Shown here in pieces: positions 1-8,873 of a stretch of DNA of 64,000 nt (positions within the stretch are counted from its first letter, which is position 1; each line of letters begins with the position of its first letter). A model generated the notes under the pieces. That model did not search any database. It was not told the DNA's origin and saw nothing but the letters and a program-made list of their open reading frames with translations. Source of the DNA: Ottowia flava (GTDB lineage: Bacteria > Pseudomonadota > Gammaproteobacteria > Burkholderiales > Burkholderiaceae_C); assembly GCF_008017535.1 (NCBI RefSeq), contig NZ_VRUA01000002.1, positions 186,001 through 250,000 of the forward strand, written 5' to 3'. The translations under genes were made by a program, and so were the position numbers.

Positions 1-152
1 GTATCCACGCGCGTGCGCTCCAGTTCCAGCCCCACCCTTTGCGTATAGAAACGCGCGCTTTGAGCGCCCGCCAACACCACCAGGGACAACCCAACAACCA
101 TCCACAGCACAAGGATGAGGGCAGCCCCCTTTTGACGACGAGCCTGCCTCAT
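1..152 (-). CDS. gspK: GspK pseudopilin, N-terminal fragment (runs off window)
   Basis: This is the start of the large minor pseudopilin of the type II secretion system; only about 50 codons are inside the window. The ATG overlaps the gspJ stop as ATGA. The visible N-terminus has a basic leader (RRQKG) followed by the hydrophobic helix AALILVLWMVVGLSLVVLAG and then ARFYTQRVGLELERTR. The +5 Glu found in other pseudopilins is absent, which is normal for GspK. In the family GspK caps the pseudopilus tip with GspI and GspJ. Its position as last visible gene of the gsp operon supports the call. Confidence 0.85.
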   Translation of the reverse strand, partial: MRQARRQKGAALILVLWMVVGLSLVVLAGAQSARFYTQRVGLELERTRVD

Positions 153-784
153 CGCGCCCCCGGCAGGGCAAACATCAGCGCAGGCCAATCGCCTTTGGCG
201 TCACCAATCACCACGCGCACGCGGGCCGGGAAGCGCCCCTGCTCACTCGACCACTGCCTGACCCATTCGCCGCTGACCCCATCCTGGTAATACCACTGGA
301 GACTGCGCACATCGGTGATCAGGTTTTGCCGCAAGGCTTGCCCCCAATCCAAAGCCATGGCCCCGCCATCGAACGGCAAGGCCTCCACCAGCAAATCAAT
401 GCCACCATCCGAGTGCCGCAACGGCCCCAGGCGAAACACGTGCAAGCCGCCGGCCTCCCCGCGCTCCGGCAATGGAGCGACCCACATCGCCCCGGCCTCG
501 GTCCCGGCAAAGAAAGGGGTGACCGTGGTCCCCTGCACCATCGAAAGCGGCCGAAGCCCGTCCAGCTTGCGCGTGAGCCATTGCGACACCACCAGCATCT
601 GCTCGGCGCGGTCCATCGTGGCCTGGTTGCGCTCCTCGGTGCGCCCGATCAGGCCAAACGCTGTGAAGACGAGCGCGACCACCAGCGCCGTCACGCCCAG
701 CGCGATCAGCAACTCCAGCAAGGTGAATCCCCTTGCTGGCCGGGCATGCCGCCGGCTCAGGGGGCGGTGCGGTAGAGCTTCCAT
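149..784 (-). CDS. gspJ: GspJ minor pseudopilin
   Basis: Type II secretion minor pseudopilin of 211 residues, acting in the periplasmic pseudopilus tip. The ATG at 784 gives a 19-residue basic leader ending ARG, then the prepilin-peptidase site and helix FTLLELLIALGV with the +5 Glu. The open frame extends further upstream, but that part only shadows gspI and has no secretion-like sequence. It overlaps gspI by 28 nt and gspK by 4 nt, so translation is probably coupled. The length fits GspJ (about 200 residues). Confidence 0.85.
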   Translation of the reverse strand: MEALPHRPLSRRHARPARGFTLLELLIALGVTALVVALVFTAFGLIGRTEERNQATMDRAEQMLVVSQWLTRKLDGLRPLSMVQGTTVTPFFAGTEAGAMWVAPLPERGEAGGLHVFRLGPLRHSDGGIDLLVEALPFDGGAMALDWGQALRQNLITDVRSLQWYYQDGVSGEWVRQWSSEQGRFPARVRVVIGDAKGDWPALMFALPGAR

Positions 785-1194
785 CCCGTCAACTCGAACA
801 AGGTTCCACCGCCATTGCGACCCACCTGCACAACGACCCGGGCCGCGGGCAAAGGCGGCACGTCCACTGGCGGGCCCATGACGCTGGCTATGGGAACGCT
901 CTCCTGCGCCACCTGAACCCGCCATTGCCAAGGCCCCTGCTGACCCGACTGAAGCGCCTGCAGATCCTCGGCAAACGTGGCGCTGGCCAGCACCGACCGT
1001 GCCACCATCGCCGCCTCGACGCGCGCCTCCACGTCCAGTGCGACCTTGGAGCTCTGCCCCACCGTCCGGTACAGCGCAGTGAAGGCCACTGCAGCAATTG
1101 CCATGGCGACCAGGGCTTCGAGCAGGGTGAATCCGCGCTGACCACCCATTCTTGGCGGTCGACCATCGCGGCCCCAACGGCTTGCCGGGCTCAC
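757..1194 (-). CDS. gspI: GspI minor pseudopilin
   Basis: Minor pseudopilin of the type II secretion system. The processing site is GGQRG followed by FTLLEALVAMAIAAVAFTALY, with the +5 Glu. Two starts are possible: a GTG at 1194 that overlaps the gspH stop as GTGA (145 residues), or an ATG at 1149 giving a six-residue leader and 130 residues, closer to the usual GspI length. I list the longer form because of the coupling, but 1149 is a strong alternative. Its place between gspH and gspJ matches the canonical order. Confidence 0.82.
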   Translation of the reverse strand: MSPASRWGRDGRPPRMGGQRGFTLLEALVAMAIAAVAFTALYRTVGQSSKVALDVEARVEAAMVARSVLASATFAEDLQALQSGQQGPWQWRVQVAQESVPIASVMGPPVDVPPLPAARVVVQVGRNGGGTLFELTGWKLYRTAP

Positions 1195-1673
1195 GCGCCA
1201 CCTGTCACCGCAGCAGATTCCACCGTACCCAGCAGCCAGTTCACGCCAAACTGCACGCCCCGGCCAGACCGCATGACCGCCAGTTGACCGCCGCGTGCAA
1301 ACCCATCTGGGCTGAACACGAAGATCGGCTCAACCCCACTGGCGCCAACGCCCGGCGCACCCTCGACGCGCTGCCAGCGCACCTCCAGGGCGGGCGGAAG
1401 CTCCACCAAGGTCACGTCGCCCGCGCTGAGCCGGTGCAATTGGGGCTGGTACGTCACCACCACCGGCTCACCCTTGTCGATGCTGACGGCGCGCGCGTGC
1501 TTGAGCTGACTGGTCACATCCCGCACCGCGGCTTGGTAGCGCGCGCGCTCCAGGTACGCCTGCGCACCACCACCAACGACCGCTACCGCGATGGCAGCAA
1601 CGCCGAGCACCACCAGCAGCTCCAGCAGCGTGAAGCCAGCGGTGCGGCGCTGCAGCGGTCGGGGGCGAGTCAT
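1191..1673 (-). CDS. gspH: GspH minor pseudopilin
   Basis: Pseudopilin of 160 residues with a 13-residue basic leader ending TAG and the conserved FTLLELLVVLGVAAIAVAVVG helix (cleavage before Phe14, Glu18 at +5). The C-terminal part has a GspH-like pattern (VEPIFVFSPDGFARGG). In the family it links the major GspG shaft to the I-J-K tip. It lies 30 nt downstream of gspG and overlaps the gspI start. Confidence 0.83.
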   Translation of the reverse strand: MTRPRPLQRRTAGFTLLELLVVLGVAAIAVAVVGGGAQAYLERARYQAAVRDVTSQLKHARAVSIDKGEPVVVTYQPQLHRLSAGDVTLVELPPALEVRWQRVEGAPGVGASGVEPIFVFSPDGFARGGQLAVMRSGRGVQFGVNWLLGTVESAAVTGGA

Positions 1674-1703
1674 CGGACAATGAGCAAAGGCAGGCGATCA
1701 GAA

Positions 1704-2153
1704 TCAGTTGTGGACATCGGCGTTCTCGCCTTCGCCACCTGCCTTGCCGTCACCGCCAAAGCTGAACACGTCCGGCGCACCGTTGCGGCCCGGGAATTTG
1801 TATTGGTAAGCACCGCCCCACGGGTCGTTGGGCAGGTCTTTCTTGAGGTAGGGGCCGTTCCAGCCATTGGCGCTGCCCGGCCGTTCAACCAGGCTGCGCA
1901 GACCTTCAGCGTCGCTGGGGTAGCGGCCAACGTCCAGTTTGAACAGGTCCAACGACTGCTCCAGCTCCTTGATCTGCACCGCCGCGGTCTTGGACTTGGC
2001 GCCGCCCAACTGGTCCAGCACCTTGGGCCCGATCAGGCCGGCCACCAGGGTCAGGATAACCAGCACCACCAGCAATTCGATCAGGGTCATGCCGCGGGCA
2101 CGGCTGGGGCGTTGCACGCGCGCCGCGCGTGAAAGTTTCAGGGGAAATTGCAT
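1704..2153 (-). CDS. gspG: GspG major pseudopilin
   Basis: Major pseudopilin of 149 residues, the shaft subunit of the type II secretion pseudopilus. The start at 2153 gives a 21-residue basic leader (RPSRARG) followed by MTLIELLVVLVILTLVAGLI. Diagnostic GspG features follow: GPKVLDQLGGAKSKTA, the LDVGRYPSDAEGLRSLV segment, the WNGPYLKKDLPNDPWG motif, and the C-terminal YKFPGRNG plus FSFGGDGKAGGEG calcium-site region. An upstream in-frame extension exists but would bury the leader. Confidence 0.93.
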   Translation of the reverse strand: MQFPLKLSRAARVQRPSRARGMTLIELLVVLVILTLVAGLIGPKVLDQLGGAKSKTAAVQIKELEQSLDLFKLDVGRYPSDAEGLRSLVERPGSANGWNGPYLKKDLPNDPWGGAYQYKFPGRNGAPDVFSFGGDGKAGGEGENADVHN

Positions 2154-2199
2154 TCGGAGAGTCCTTAACTCGTTGACTATCGGGAAGACAGCGTGGGAG

Positions 2200-3417
2200 T
2201 CACTTGCCCACGGTGTCGTTGATGGACAGCACACCGCCCAGGATGGCGATGATGATGATGGCCACGATCACGCCCAGGATGATGATGATCAGCGGCTCCA
2301 TGGCCGCCAGCAGGCGCGACATGGTACGCCGACCTTCTTCTTCGTAGCGGTCGGCCAGGGCCAGCGACGTGCCGTCCAGGTCGCCCGTCTCCTCGGCCAC
2401 GCGCATCAGCTGCGCGGTGCTGGATTGGCTGAAGTGGGCCGAACCGAAGCCGGTGGACAGCCGCTTGCCGGACTTGACGATGCCGACCAGCGGCTCCAAG
2501 TCCTTGCGCAGCGCGGTGTTAGTCACCGCGTCGCTGGCGATGCGCAGCGCGTCCACCAGCGGCACGCCGCGCTGCAGCAGGCCGCCCAGCGTGCGGAAGT
2601 AGATCGCCAGCTGCAAATTTCGGAGCACATTACCCATAAGGGGCATGCGCAAGACGCCAGAATCCAGCCGAATCCGCCCTGCCGGCGACGCCGCCCAGCG
2701 CGACAGCAGAAAGACCACGATGGTGAAAACCAGCAAGAGCAGCATCCAGTTGCTGCGCACGAAATCGCTGACGTTCAACACCAACCGGGTTAAGAACGGC
2801 AGGGCATCGCCCATCGAATCAAAAATCTCGCGGAACTGCGGCACCACGAAGGCCAGCAGGATGATCACCGACAGCACCGCTACCCCGGCCAGGATGAACG
2901 GGTAGGTCATCGACGAGATGATGTAGTTGCGCAGCTTGTCGTCGGCTTCCAGTTGACTCGTCAGCTCCTTGAGCACGGTGGTCAGGCCGCCCGAGGCCTC
3001 GCCCGCGCGGATCATCACCAGGTAACGCCGCCCCAGATCGCGCTCGAACGGCTGCAGGGAGGTGTAGAGCGACTTGCCGCCACGCACGCCTTCGGTCACC
3101 CGGATGACGAAGGCCTTCAGGCGGTCGTTGTTGGCGATCTCCTGCAGCATGGCCAGCGCCCGGTCCAGCGGCATGTTGGCGCTTTTCAGGTGCGACAGCT
3201 CGCGCGTGAACAGCAGGATGTCGGCGCGCTTCAGGCGCACTTCTTCGCTCTTGGTGGCCGCCATCGCCGCCGCGGCGGCATCGCCGCCCTGCAGGCTGAC
3301 GGGCGTGATGCCCTGCCCGATCAGGCGCAGGCGCGCCGCCTCCGCGCTGGGCGCACGGATGCTGCCTTGGCAGGGTTTGCCGTCGGTGGCGGTGCCGGCG
3401 TACTGAAAGTCAATCAT
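2200..3417 (-). CDS. gspF: GspF inner-membrane platform protein
   Basis: Polytopic inner-membrane protein of the type II secretion assembly platform, 405 residues, the usual GspF length. Two GspF domains are visible: the first around residues 70-195 (LFTRELSHLKSANMPLDRAL, IRAGEASGGL) and the second around 270-395 (YFRTLGGLLQRGVPLVDAL, RVAEETGDLDG). Membrane segments lie near residues 174-195, 224-240 and 373-392. The start overlaps the gspE stop by 8 nt. The protein is known to bind GspE and GspL. Positions 2610-2629 share an exact 20-mer with a dispersed repeat copy near 60660. Confidence 0.92.
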   Translation of the reverse strand: MIDFQYAGTATDGKPCQGSIRAPSAEAARLRLIGQGITPVSLQGGDAAAAAMAATKSEEVRLKRADILLFTRELSHLKSANMPLDRALAMLQEIANNDRLKAFVIRVTEGVRGGKSLYTSLQPFERDLGRRYLVMIRAGEASGGLTTVLKELTSQLEADDKLRNYIISSMTYPFILAGVAVLSVIILLAFVVPQFREIFDSMGDALPFLTRLVLNVSDFVRSNWMLLLLVFTIVVFLLSRWAASPAGRIRLDSGVLRMPLMGNVLRNLQLAIYFRTLGGLLQRGVPLVDALRIASDAVTNTALRKDLEPLVGIVKSGKRLSTGFGSAHFSQSSTAQLMRVAEETGDLDGTSLALADRYEEEGRRTMSRLLAAMEPLIIIILGVIVAIIIIAILGGVLSINDTVGK

Positions 3418-5143
3418 CCTGTCGGGCGACGCGCAACACTTCTTCGGCGGTCGTCAGTCCTTGCGCCACTTTGGTCGCGCCGTCCTGCAACAAGTTCCCG
3501 CCCACATAGCGCGCCTGCCCCCGCGAGAGGGCGGAGCCGCGCTCCAGAATCAGCTTTTTGACGTCTTCGGTCAGCAGCAGCAACTCGTGGATCGCCAGCC
3601 GCCCGCGGTAACCAGTGTTGCGGCAGGCCGGGCAGCCCACGGACCGGTACAGCGTCTGGCCCTCGGAGAGCTCCATCCCCAGCGTCTGGGCCGCCAGGCG
3701 CGACTGGTCCGGCGACATGGGCGCCTTGCAGGTATCGCACAGCTTGCGCACCAGGCGCTGCGCCAGCACGCCGACGACCGAGGCGGTGATCAGGTAGGGC
3801 TCCACACCCATGTTGATCAGGCGCACGATCGCCCCCAACGCGCTGTTGGTGTGCAAAGTCGATAGCACCAGGTGCCCGGTCAGCGCGGCCTGAACAGCGA
3901 TATTGGCCGTCTCGCCATCGCGCATCTCGCCGATCATGATGACGTCCGGGTCCTGGCGCAGGAAGGAGCGCAGCACGTGCGCAAACGTCAGGCCGATCTG
4001 CGGCTGCACCTGCACCTGGTTCAGCCATTGCAGGCGGTATTCGACGGGGTCTTCCACCGTCAAAATCTTCAGGTTGCGCCCTTCCAGCGACAGCAGGGAC
4101 GCGTACAGCGTGGTCGACTTGCCCGACCCCGTGGGCCCGGTGACCAGCAGCACGCCGTGCGGCACGTTCAGCAGCTCGCGCATGGCGGCCAGCGTGGGCT
4201 CGGTGAACTGCAGGCGGTCCAGCGACAGCAGATCGAGGTTTTTCTCCAGCAGACGCATCACCACCGATTCGCCGAACATGGTCGGCACGGTGGACACGCG
4301 CACGTCCAGCTCCTTGCCGTGCACGCGCAGGCGGGTGCGGCCGTCCTGCGGCAGGCGGCGCTCGGCGATGTCGAGCTGCGACAGGATCTTGATGCGCGAC
4401 ACCACGGCCGGCGCGTCGCGGTTGTCGATTTCGTCGATGGGAAAGATCTGGCCGTCGACGCGGATGCGCACGACGGATTTGTCTTCGTAACTTTCGATGT
4501 GGATGTCCGACGCCTGCGCGGACACCGCCTGCGACATGATCTGGTTGACGCGCTGGATGATCGGCGCCTCGGACGCCATGTCGCGCAGGTGCTCGATGAA
4601 TTCGGTGGCTTCGTAGCCACCCTCCTCGCCCGCCTCGCCTTCCGCTTCGCGCAGGAACCATTCGTCCAGCTGCTCGGCGATCTCGGTGCCCAGGCCCAGC
4701 GCGATGCGCGGCTCCTGGCCAAACACTAGGCGCAGCGCGGCGCGCAGACGCTCGCTGCCGGGGTCGGTGGCGGCGAAGTCGGGCGGCGTGTCGCCGTCGG
4801 CGTCGCCCAGCGGCAGCAGGCGATTGGCCAGCAGAAAGCTGGTGTTCAGGCGGACGGTGTTGGGTTTTTCGGCCGGGAAGTCGGCCTTGCGCACCAGTGG
4901 CACGCCGGCCAGCTGGGCCAGGGCCTGCGCCACGTCCACCTCGGACACCAGGCCCAGGTCGACCAGCAGCTGGCTGAGTCGCCCGCCCATGGTCTGTTGC
5001 ACGCCGTGAGCGCGGTCCAGATCGGGCGGCGAGAGCTTGCGGTCGGCCAGCAGGCGCTCGCCCAGGCGGGCTTCGAGTTGCTCCAGATCGGGGATGACGG
5101 CGGTTTCAGCCACGGGGTCCATTGCGAGTGCCATGGGCGACAT
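3410..5143 (-). CDS. gspE: GspE type II secretion ATPase
   Basis: Cytoplasmic ATPase that powers pseudopilus assembly. From the ATG at 5143 it is 577 residues; 5134 is an equally good start, while an upstream in-frame start at 5218 lies inside a dispersed repeat and is unlikely. A GAGGA ribosome site precedes 5143. Domains: T2SSE N-domain (residues 1-150), then the secretion ATPase with Walker A GPTGSGKSTT near 334, the Asp box, Walker B DPDVIMIGEMRD near 397, and the zinc tetracysteine (CDTC near 468, CPAC near 506). It is the first gene of gspEFGHIJK. Confidence 0.94.
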   Translation of the reverse strand: MSPMALAMDPVAETAVIPDLEQLEARLGERLLADRKLSPPDLDRAHGVQQTMGGRLSQLLVDLGLVSEVDVAQALAQLAGVPLVRKADFPAEKPNTVRLNTSFLLANRLLPLGDADGDTPPDFAATDPGSERLRAALRLVFGQEPRIALGLGTEIAEQLDEWFLREAEGEAGEEGGYEATEFIEHLRDMASEAPIIQRVNQIMSQAVSAQASDIHIESYEDKSVVRIRVDGQIFPIDEIDNRDAPAVVSRIKILSQLDIAERRLPQDGRTRLRVHGKELDVRVSTVPTMFGESVVMRLLEKNLDLLSLDRLQFTEPTLAAMRELLNVPHGVLLVTGPTGSGKSTTLYASLLSLEGRNLKILTVEDPVEYRLQWLNQVQVQPQIGLTFAHVLRSFLRQDPDVIMIGEMRDGETANIAVQAALTGHLVLSTLHTNSALGAIVRLINMGVEPYLITASVVGVLAQRLVRKLCDTCKAPMSPDQSRLAAQTLGMELSEGQTLYRSVGCPACRNTGYRGRLAIHELLLLTEDVKKLILERGSALSRGQARYVGGNLLQDGATKVAQGLTTAEEVLRVARQDD

Positions 5144-5180
5144 TGTCCTCAGTTCACCAGGGCGGGCGAACGGGCTTGCG

Positions 5181-5245
5181 AAAATAACATCAAAATTGGC
5201 CTCAAGCCCTACAACCACCTACGCGAGCAGCTATACAAATCATAG
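5181..5245 (-). repeat. 60-bp dispersed repeat, copy A (intergenic)
   Basis: Read on the minus strand this stretch gives ATAGCTGCTCGCGTAGG, then GTTGTAGGGCTTGAGGCC, then an A/T-rich tail. It lies between the glycosyltransferase operon and gspE, upstream of the chosen gspE start. Confidence 0.8.
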
Positions 5246-5255
5246 TCTGTTTTGC

Positions 5256-6209
5256 CTATTTCCACAGCAGCCAGCGGCTCAGGCGGTCCAACTCGGGCCC
5301 GACATAATACGTTCTGTAGGTGAACAGGCGCGCCAGCCGCCCCCGACCGCGCCAGGCCAGGTACTCAGCCACGTATCCATCGTCCAGCCCGTTGTCGCGC
5401 AAGCGGCGCCCCAGCGCCTCGGCCTGCGCCCGCGTGCCGCGCCCCAGCTGGCGCACCCGTTTCAGCACCCCGCCGCCGTCGCGTGCCAAGCGCATCAGCC
5501 GGCTGGGAAGGCCGCGGTCGCGCGCACCGATCTGATTGCGCCCGTGCTGGCGGTACCGCATCAGCGGCTCGGGCAGGTAGTCGCGCGCGCCGCTGCCACT
5601 CAGCACCGCCAGCCACCAGTCGTGCATGACGGCGTCGGGCGGCAGGGGCAGCGCCAGCTCCAGCAGGGCGCGGTTGATCAGCGTGGCGCAGCCGGTGACC
5701 TGGTTGACGCTGAGCAGCGTGCGCGCATTGACCTGTGCCGGTTCGATGCGCTGAAAGGCGGCGAAGGACGGGCTGATGACCTGCAGCTGCTCGTCCACCA
5801 CCGTCAGGTCGCTGTGCGCCAGACAGGGCGCGTCAGTGCCCACGCGCGCTTCCAGCGCCTGCACAGCGGCCAGCAGGCGCGCGGTCTTTTCGGGCAACCA
5901 GACGTCGTCCTGGTCGCAAAAGGCGATCCAGGCGGCGCTGCCGTCGTCCAGGCTGGCGCGCATCAGGCGCTCGAAATTGCGGATCACGCCGCCACCCTTG
6001 GGTTGTGGCGGCAACAGCAGCATGCGTCCCTCAAAAATACGTTCGTAGCGCCGCAGGATGGCCAGGGTGTCGTCGGACGAGCCGTCGTCGCTGACGATCA
6101 GGCGGAAGTTCGCGTGCGTCTGCGCCAGCAGCGAATCCAGCTGCGGCGCCAGGAAGGCGGCGCCGTTGTAGGTGGCCAGCAGGATGTCGACCAGGGGCGC
6201 GGCGCTCAT
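5256..6209 (-). CDS. Family 2 glycosyltransferase (rhamnosyltransferase-like)
   Basis: GT-A fold glycosyltransferase of 317 residues. The N-terminus DILLATYNGAAFLAPQLDSL, the SDDGSSDDT motif near residue 45 and FCDQDDVW near residue 96 are typical of family 2 enzymes that use dTDP-rhamnose or similar donors. The ATG at 6209 overlaps the preceding gene as ATGA. It is the last gene of the rfbBDAC operon, so transfer of rhamnose onto a surface polysaccharide is a reasonable inference; donor and acceptor are not shown by the sequence. Confidence 0.85.
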   Translation of the reverse strand: MSAAPLVDILLATYNGAAFLAPQLDSLLAQTHANFRLIVSDDGSSDDTLAILRRYERIFEGRMLLLPPQPKGGGVIRNFERLMRASLDDGSAAWIAFCDQDDVWLPEKTARLLAAVQALEARVGTDAPCLAHSDLTVVDEQLQVISPSFAAFQRIEPAQVNARTLLSVNQVTGCATLINRALLELALPLPPDAVMHDWWLAVLSGSGARDYLPEPLMRYRQHGRNQIGARDRGLPSRLMRLARDGGGVLKRVRQLGRGTRAQAEALGRRLRDNGLDDGYVAEYLAWRGRGRLARLFTYRTYYVGPELDRLSRWLLWK

Positions 6210-7411
6210 GACGGGCGGCGCCGGTGGGCGCATTCGGCCTGCATCAGCGCTTCGTACGCGTCGACGATAGCGGGCCAGGTGTAGTGTTCGGCGATGATCT
6301 GGCGCGCGCGGTCGGCGCGCTGGGCCACGGCTTCCGGCGACTGGGCAACGCGGGTGTTCAGCCGCTCGGCCAGCTCGGCGGGCTTGGCGAAGTAGTCGGC
6401 CGCATCGCGCGCCACTTCGCGGTTGTAGGGGTTGTCGTGTGCGATCACCCAGTTGCCACAGGCCAGCGCCTCCAGCAGCGACGGGTTGGTGCCCCCCACC
6501 GAATGGCCGTGCAGGTAGCTGGCGGCGTGCACGCGCAAAGCGTTCAGGCGCGCGGGCTCGTACACGCCGCCAGTGAAACGCACGCGGTCACTGGCTTTGG
6601 TCAGCAGCTGTTGCTGGTAGGGCGTGCCGCCGGTCACATCGCCCACGATGACCAGCGGCCAGTCGCCACCGCCCGACGCGGTGTGCAGGCGGTGGCCTTC
6701 GATGATTTCCAGCAGGTGGTTTTCCGGCTCCGGCCGCGCGACCACCACGTGGTAGCGCCCGGGCGTCAAGCTCCAAGGCGCGAGCAAGGCGGCGTCGGCC
6801 TGGCCGGGCAGCACCGGGTCGGCACCGTAGGCGATGAAGTCGCAGGGCGCGCCGCGCGGGTACAGCGTGCGGTAACGCTGGGCAATGGCCTCGGCGTCGG
6901 CGATCAGGCGCGTGGCGGCGCGGCTGGCGACCGACTCCATGGCGCGCAGGTAGGTGCGCGCGCCGCGCCCCCACTTGCTGCGCGCCCACTCCAGCCCGTC
7001 GACGTTGATCCAGACCGGCGTGCCGAAGGCGCGCGGCCCCCAGCAGGCCCAAGCCGCGCCGTAGCCCAGCATGTAGACCAGATCGAAGCCGCGCCGCGCG
7101 TCCCACAGGCACGCGCTGTCGTACGCCAGCACCGAGGCCGGGCCCCAGGCCGGGCGGCGGCGCGCGCGCACTCGCACGCCCTGGTGCCAAGTGTCGGGGC
7201 CCGGGGCGCCATCGGCTTCGGCGTACACCGTGACGGCGTGGCCGCGCTGCACCAGGCCAACGGCCAGGCGTTCGGCAAAGGTTTCAAACCCGCCGTAGCG
7301 GGCCGGGATGCCGCGCGTGCCGAGGATGGCGATGCGCAGTGGGGCCGCTGCCGCAGTGCTGCGCGGGGGCGCCGCCGCGGCGCCAGCGCCACGGGCCGGC
7401 GCCTGCGTCAA
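6206..7411 (-). CDS. DUF1972-type glycosyltransferase (GT1/GT4 fold)
   Basis: Glycosyltransferase of about 401 residues. The N-terminal LRIAILGTRGIPARYGGFETFAERL is the signature of the DUF1972 family of rhamnosyl and related transferases; the C-terminal GT-B donor site includes GGTNPSLLEALACG near residue 304. No ATG lies near the mature N-terminus. The best start is a TTG at 7411 that overlaps the rfbC stop as TTGA, giving a short Ala/Pro-rich leader. The much longer open frame upstream only shadows rfbC. It probably acts with the rfb genes in surface polysaccharide synthesis. Confidence 0.85.
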   Translation of the reverse strand: MTQAPARGAGAAAAPPRSTAAAAPLRIAILGTRGIPARYGGFETFAERLAVGLVQRGHAVTVYAEADGAPGPDTWHQGVRVRARRRPAWGPASVLAYDSACLWDARRGFDLVYMLGYGAAWACWGPRAFGTPVWINVDGLEWARSKWGRGARTYLRAMESVASRAATRLIADAEAIAQRYRTLYPRGAPCDFIAYGADPVLPGQADAALLAPWSLTPGRYHVVVARPEPENHLLEIIEGHRLHTASGGGDWPLVIVGDVTGGTPYQQQLLTKASDRVRFTGGVYEPARLNALRVHAASYLHGHSVGGTNPSLLEALACGNWVIAHDNPYNREVARDAADYFAKPAELAERLNTRVAQSPEAVAQRADRARQIIAEHYTWPAIVDAYEALMQAECAHRRRPS

Positions 7412-7965
7412 ATGTCGGCCTCGGCCAGCAGGCGCGCCGACGTCTTGTCCTTGTCGGACAGCACCGGCTCGGCGATGCCGTGCGACGCCAATGGCCACTC
7501 GATACCGATGGCGGGGTCGTCCCAGCGGATGGCGCGTTCGTGCGCGGGGCTGTAGTAGTCGGTGGTCTTGTAGAGGAAGTCGGCGGTGTCGGTCAGCACC
7601 ACGAAGCCGTGCGCCAGGCCGGGCGGGATCCACAGCTGGTGCTGGTTCTCTTCGCTCAGCACCGCGCCAGACCAGCGGCCAAAGGTGGGTGAATCGCGCC
7701 GGATGTCCACCGCCACGTCGAACACCGCGCCGCGCACGCAGCGCACCAGCTTGCCCTGCGCCTTGGGCGCCAGTTGGTAGTGCAGGCCGCGCAGCACCCC
7801 GCGCCGGCTGCGGCTGTGGTTGTCCTGCACGAACGGCAGATGGACGCCTGTAGCGTCGGCAAAGGCCTGCTGGTTGAAGCTTTCAAAGAAAAAACCGCGT
7901 GCGTCCCCAAACACCTTGGGTTCGATCAACATCACGTCGGCAATGGCCAGCGGCGTCAGGTTCAT
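7408..7965 (-). CDS. rfbC: dTDP-4-dehydrorhamnose 3,5-epimerase
   Basis: RmlC, the epimerase of the third step in dTDP-L-rhamnose synthesis. It is 185 residues, the family length. Seen motifs: EPKVFGDARGFFFESFN, QDNHSRSRRGVLRGLHYQ with the catalytic His, VRGAVFDVAVDIRRDSPTFG and WIPPGLAHGF. The ATG at 7965 is 3 nt downstream of the rfbA stop, and its own stop overlaps the next glycosyltransferase. Confidence 0.95.
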   Translation of the reverse strand: MNLTPLAIADVMLIEPKVFGDARGFFFESFNQQAFADATGVHLPFVQDNHSRSRRGVLRGLHYQLAPKAQGKLVRCVRGAVFDVAVDIRRDSPTFGRWSGAVLSEENQHQLWIPPGLAHGFVVLTDTADFLYKTTDYYSPAHERAIRWDDPAIGIEWPLASHGIAEPVLSDKDKTSARLLAEADI

Positions 7966-7967
7966 GG

Positions 7968-8873
7968 TCAATACACCCGCTTGTTCATCAACTGCAAGAG
8001 GTATTGACCATAGCCGCCCTTGACCAAGGGCTGCGCCAGGCGCTCGAGCTGCGCATCGTCGATCCAGCGGTGGCGCCAGGCGATCTCTTCCGGGCAGGCG
8101 ATCTTCAGGCCCTGGCGGTTTTCCAGCGTGGCGATGAATTGGCCGGCCTCCATCAGGCTCTGGTGTGTGCCGGTGTCCAGCCACGCGTAGCCGCGGCCCA
8201 TGATTTCGACGCTGAGCTGGCCTTGCTCCAGGTACAGACGGTTCAGGTCGGTGATCTCCAGCTCACCGCGCGGCGAGGGCTTCAAGCCCTTGGCCAGTTC
8301 GACCACCTGGGTGTCGTAGAAGTACAGGCCGGTGACGGCGTAGGGGCTCTTGGGCTTGGCCGGCTTTTCTTCCAGCGACAGCACCTTGCCGGCGGCGTCG
8401 AATTCGGCCACGCCGTAGCGCTCCGGGTCGTGCACGTGGTACGCAAAGACCGACGCGCCCGTCTGGCGGCCATCGGCGCTGGCCAGCAGTTCGTGAAAGT
8501 CGTGGCCGTAGAAGATGTTGTCGCCCAGCACCAGCGCGCTGGGGGCGCCGCCCAGGAAGGATTCGCCAATGACGAAAGCCTGCGCCAGACCGTCCGGGCT
8601 GGGCTGCACGGCGTACTGCAGGTTCACGCCCCACTGGCTGCCGTCGCCCAGCAGCTGCTGAAAGCGCGGCGTGTCCTGCGGCGTGCTGATCACCAGGATG
8701 TCGCGGATGCCGGACAGCATCAGGGTGCTGAGCGGGTAGTACACCATGGGCTTGTCGTACACCGGCAGCAGCTGCTTGCTGACCGCCAGCGTCGCCGGGT
8801 GCAGGCGCGTGCCGGAACCGCCGGCCAGGATGATGCCTTTGCGGGCGCTGGAGGTGTTGTGGTTTGAAGTCAC
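7968..8873 (-). CDS. rfbA: Glucose-1-phosphate thymidylyltransferase
   Basis: RmlA, which makes dTDP-glucose from dTTP and glucose-1-phosphate, the first step of the rhamnose pathway. The nucleotidyltransferase motif [16 protein letters not shown] is near residue 14, followed by [27 protein letters not shown] and the EEKPAKPKS motif. The preferred start is a GTG at 8873 overlapping the rfbD stop as GTGA, giving 301 residues; an upstream extension would add an unrelated leader. Confidence 0.95.
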   Translation of the reverse strand: MTSNHNTSSARKGIILAGGSGTRLHPATLAVSKQLLPVYDKPMVYYPLSTLMLSGIRDILVISTPQDTPRFQQLLGDGSQWGVNLQYAVQPSPDGLAQAFVIGESFLGGAPSALVLGDNIFYGHDFHELLASADGRQTGASVFAYHVHDPERYGVAEFDAAGKVLSLEEKPAKPKSPYAVTGLYFYDTQVVELAKGLKPSPRGELEITDLNRLYLEQGQLSVEIMGRGYAWLDTGTHQSLMEAGQFIATLENRQGLKIACPEEIAWRHRWIDDAQLERLAQPLVKGGYGQYLLQLMNKRVY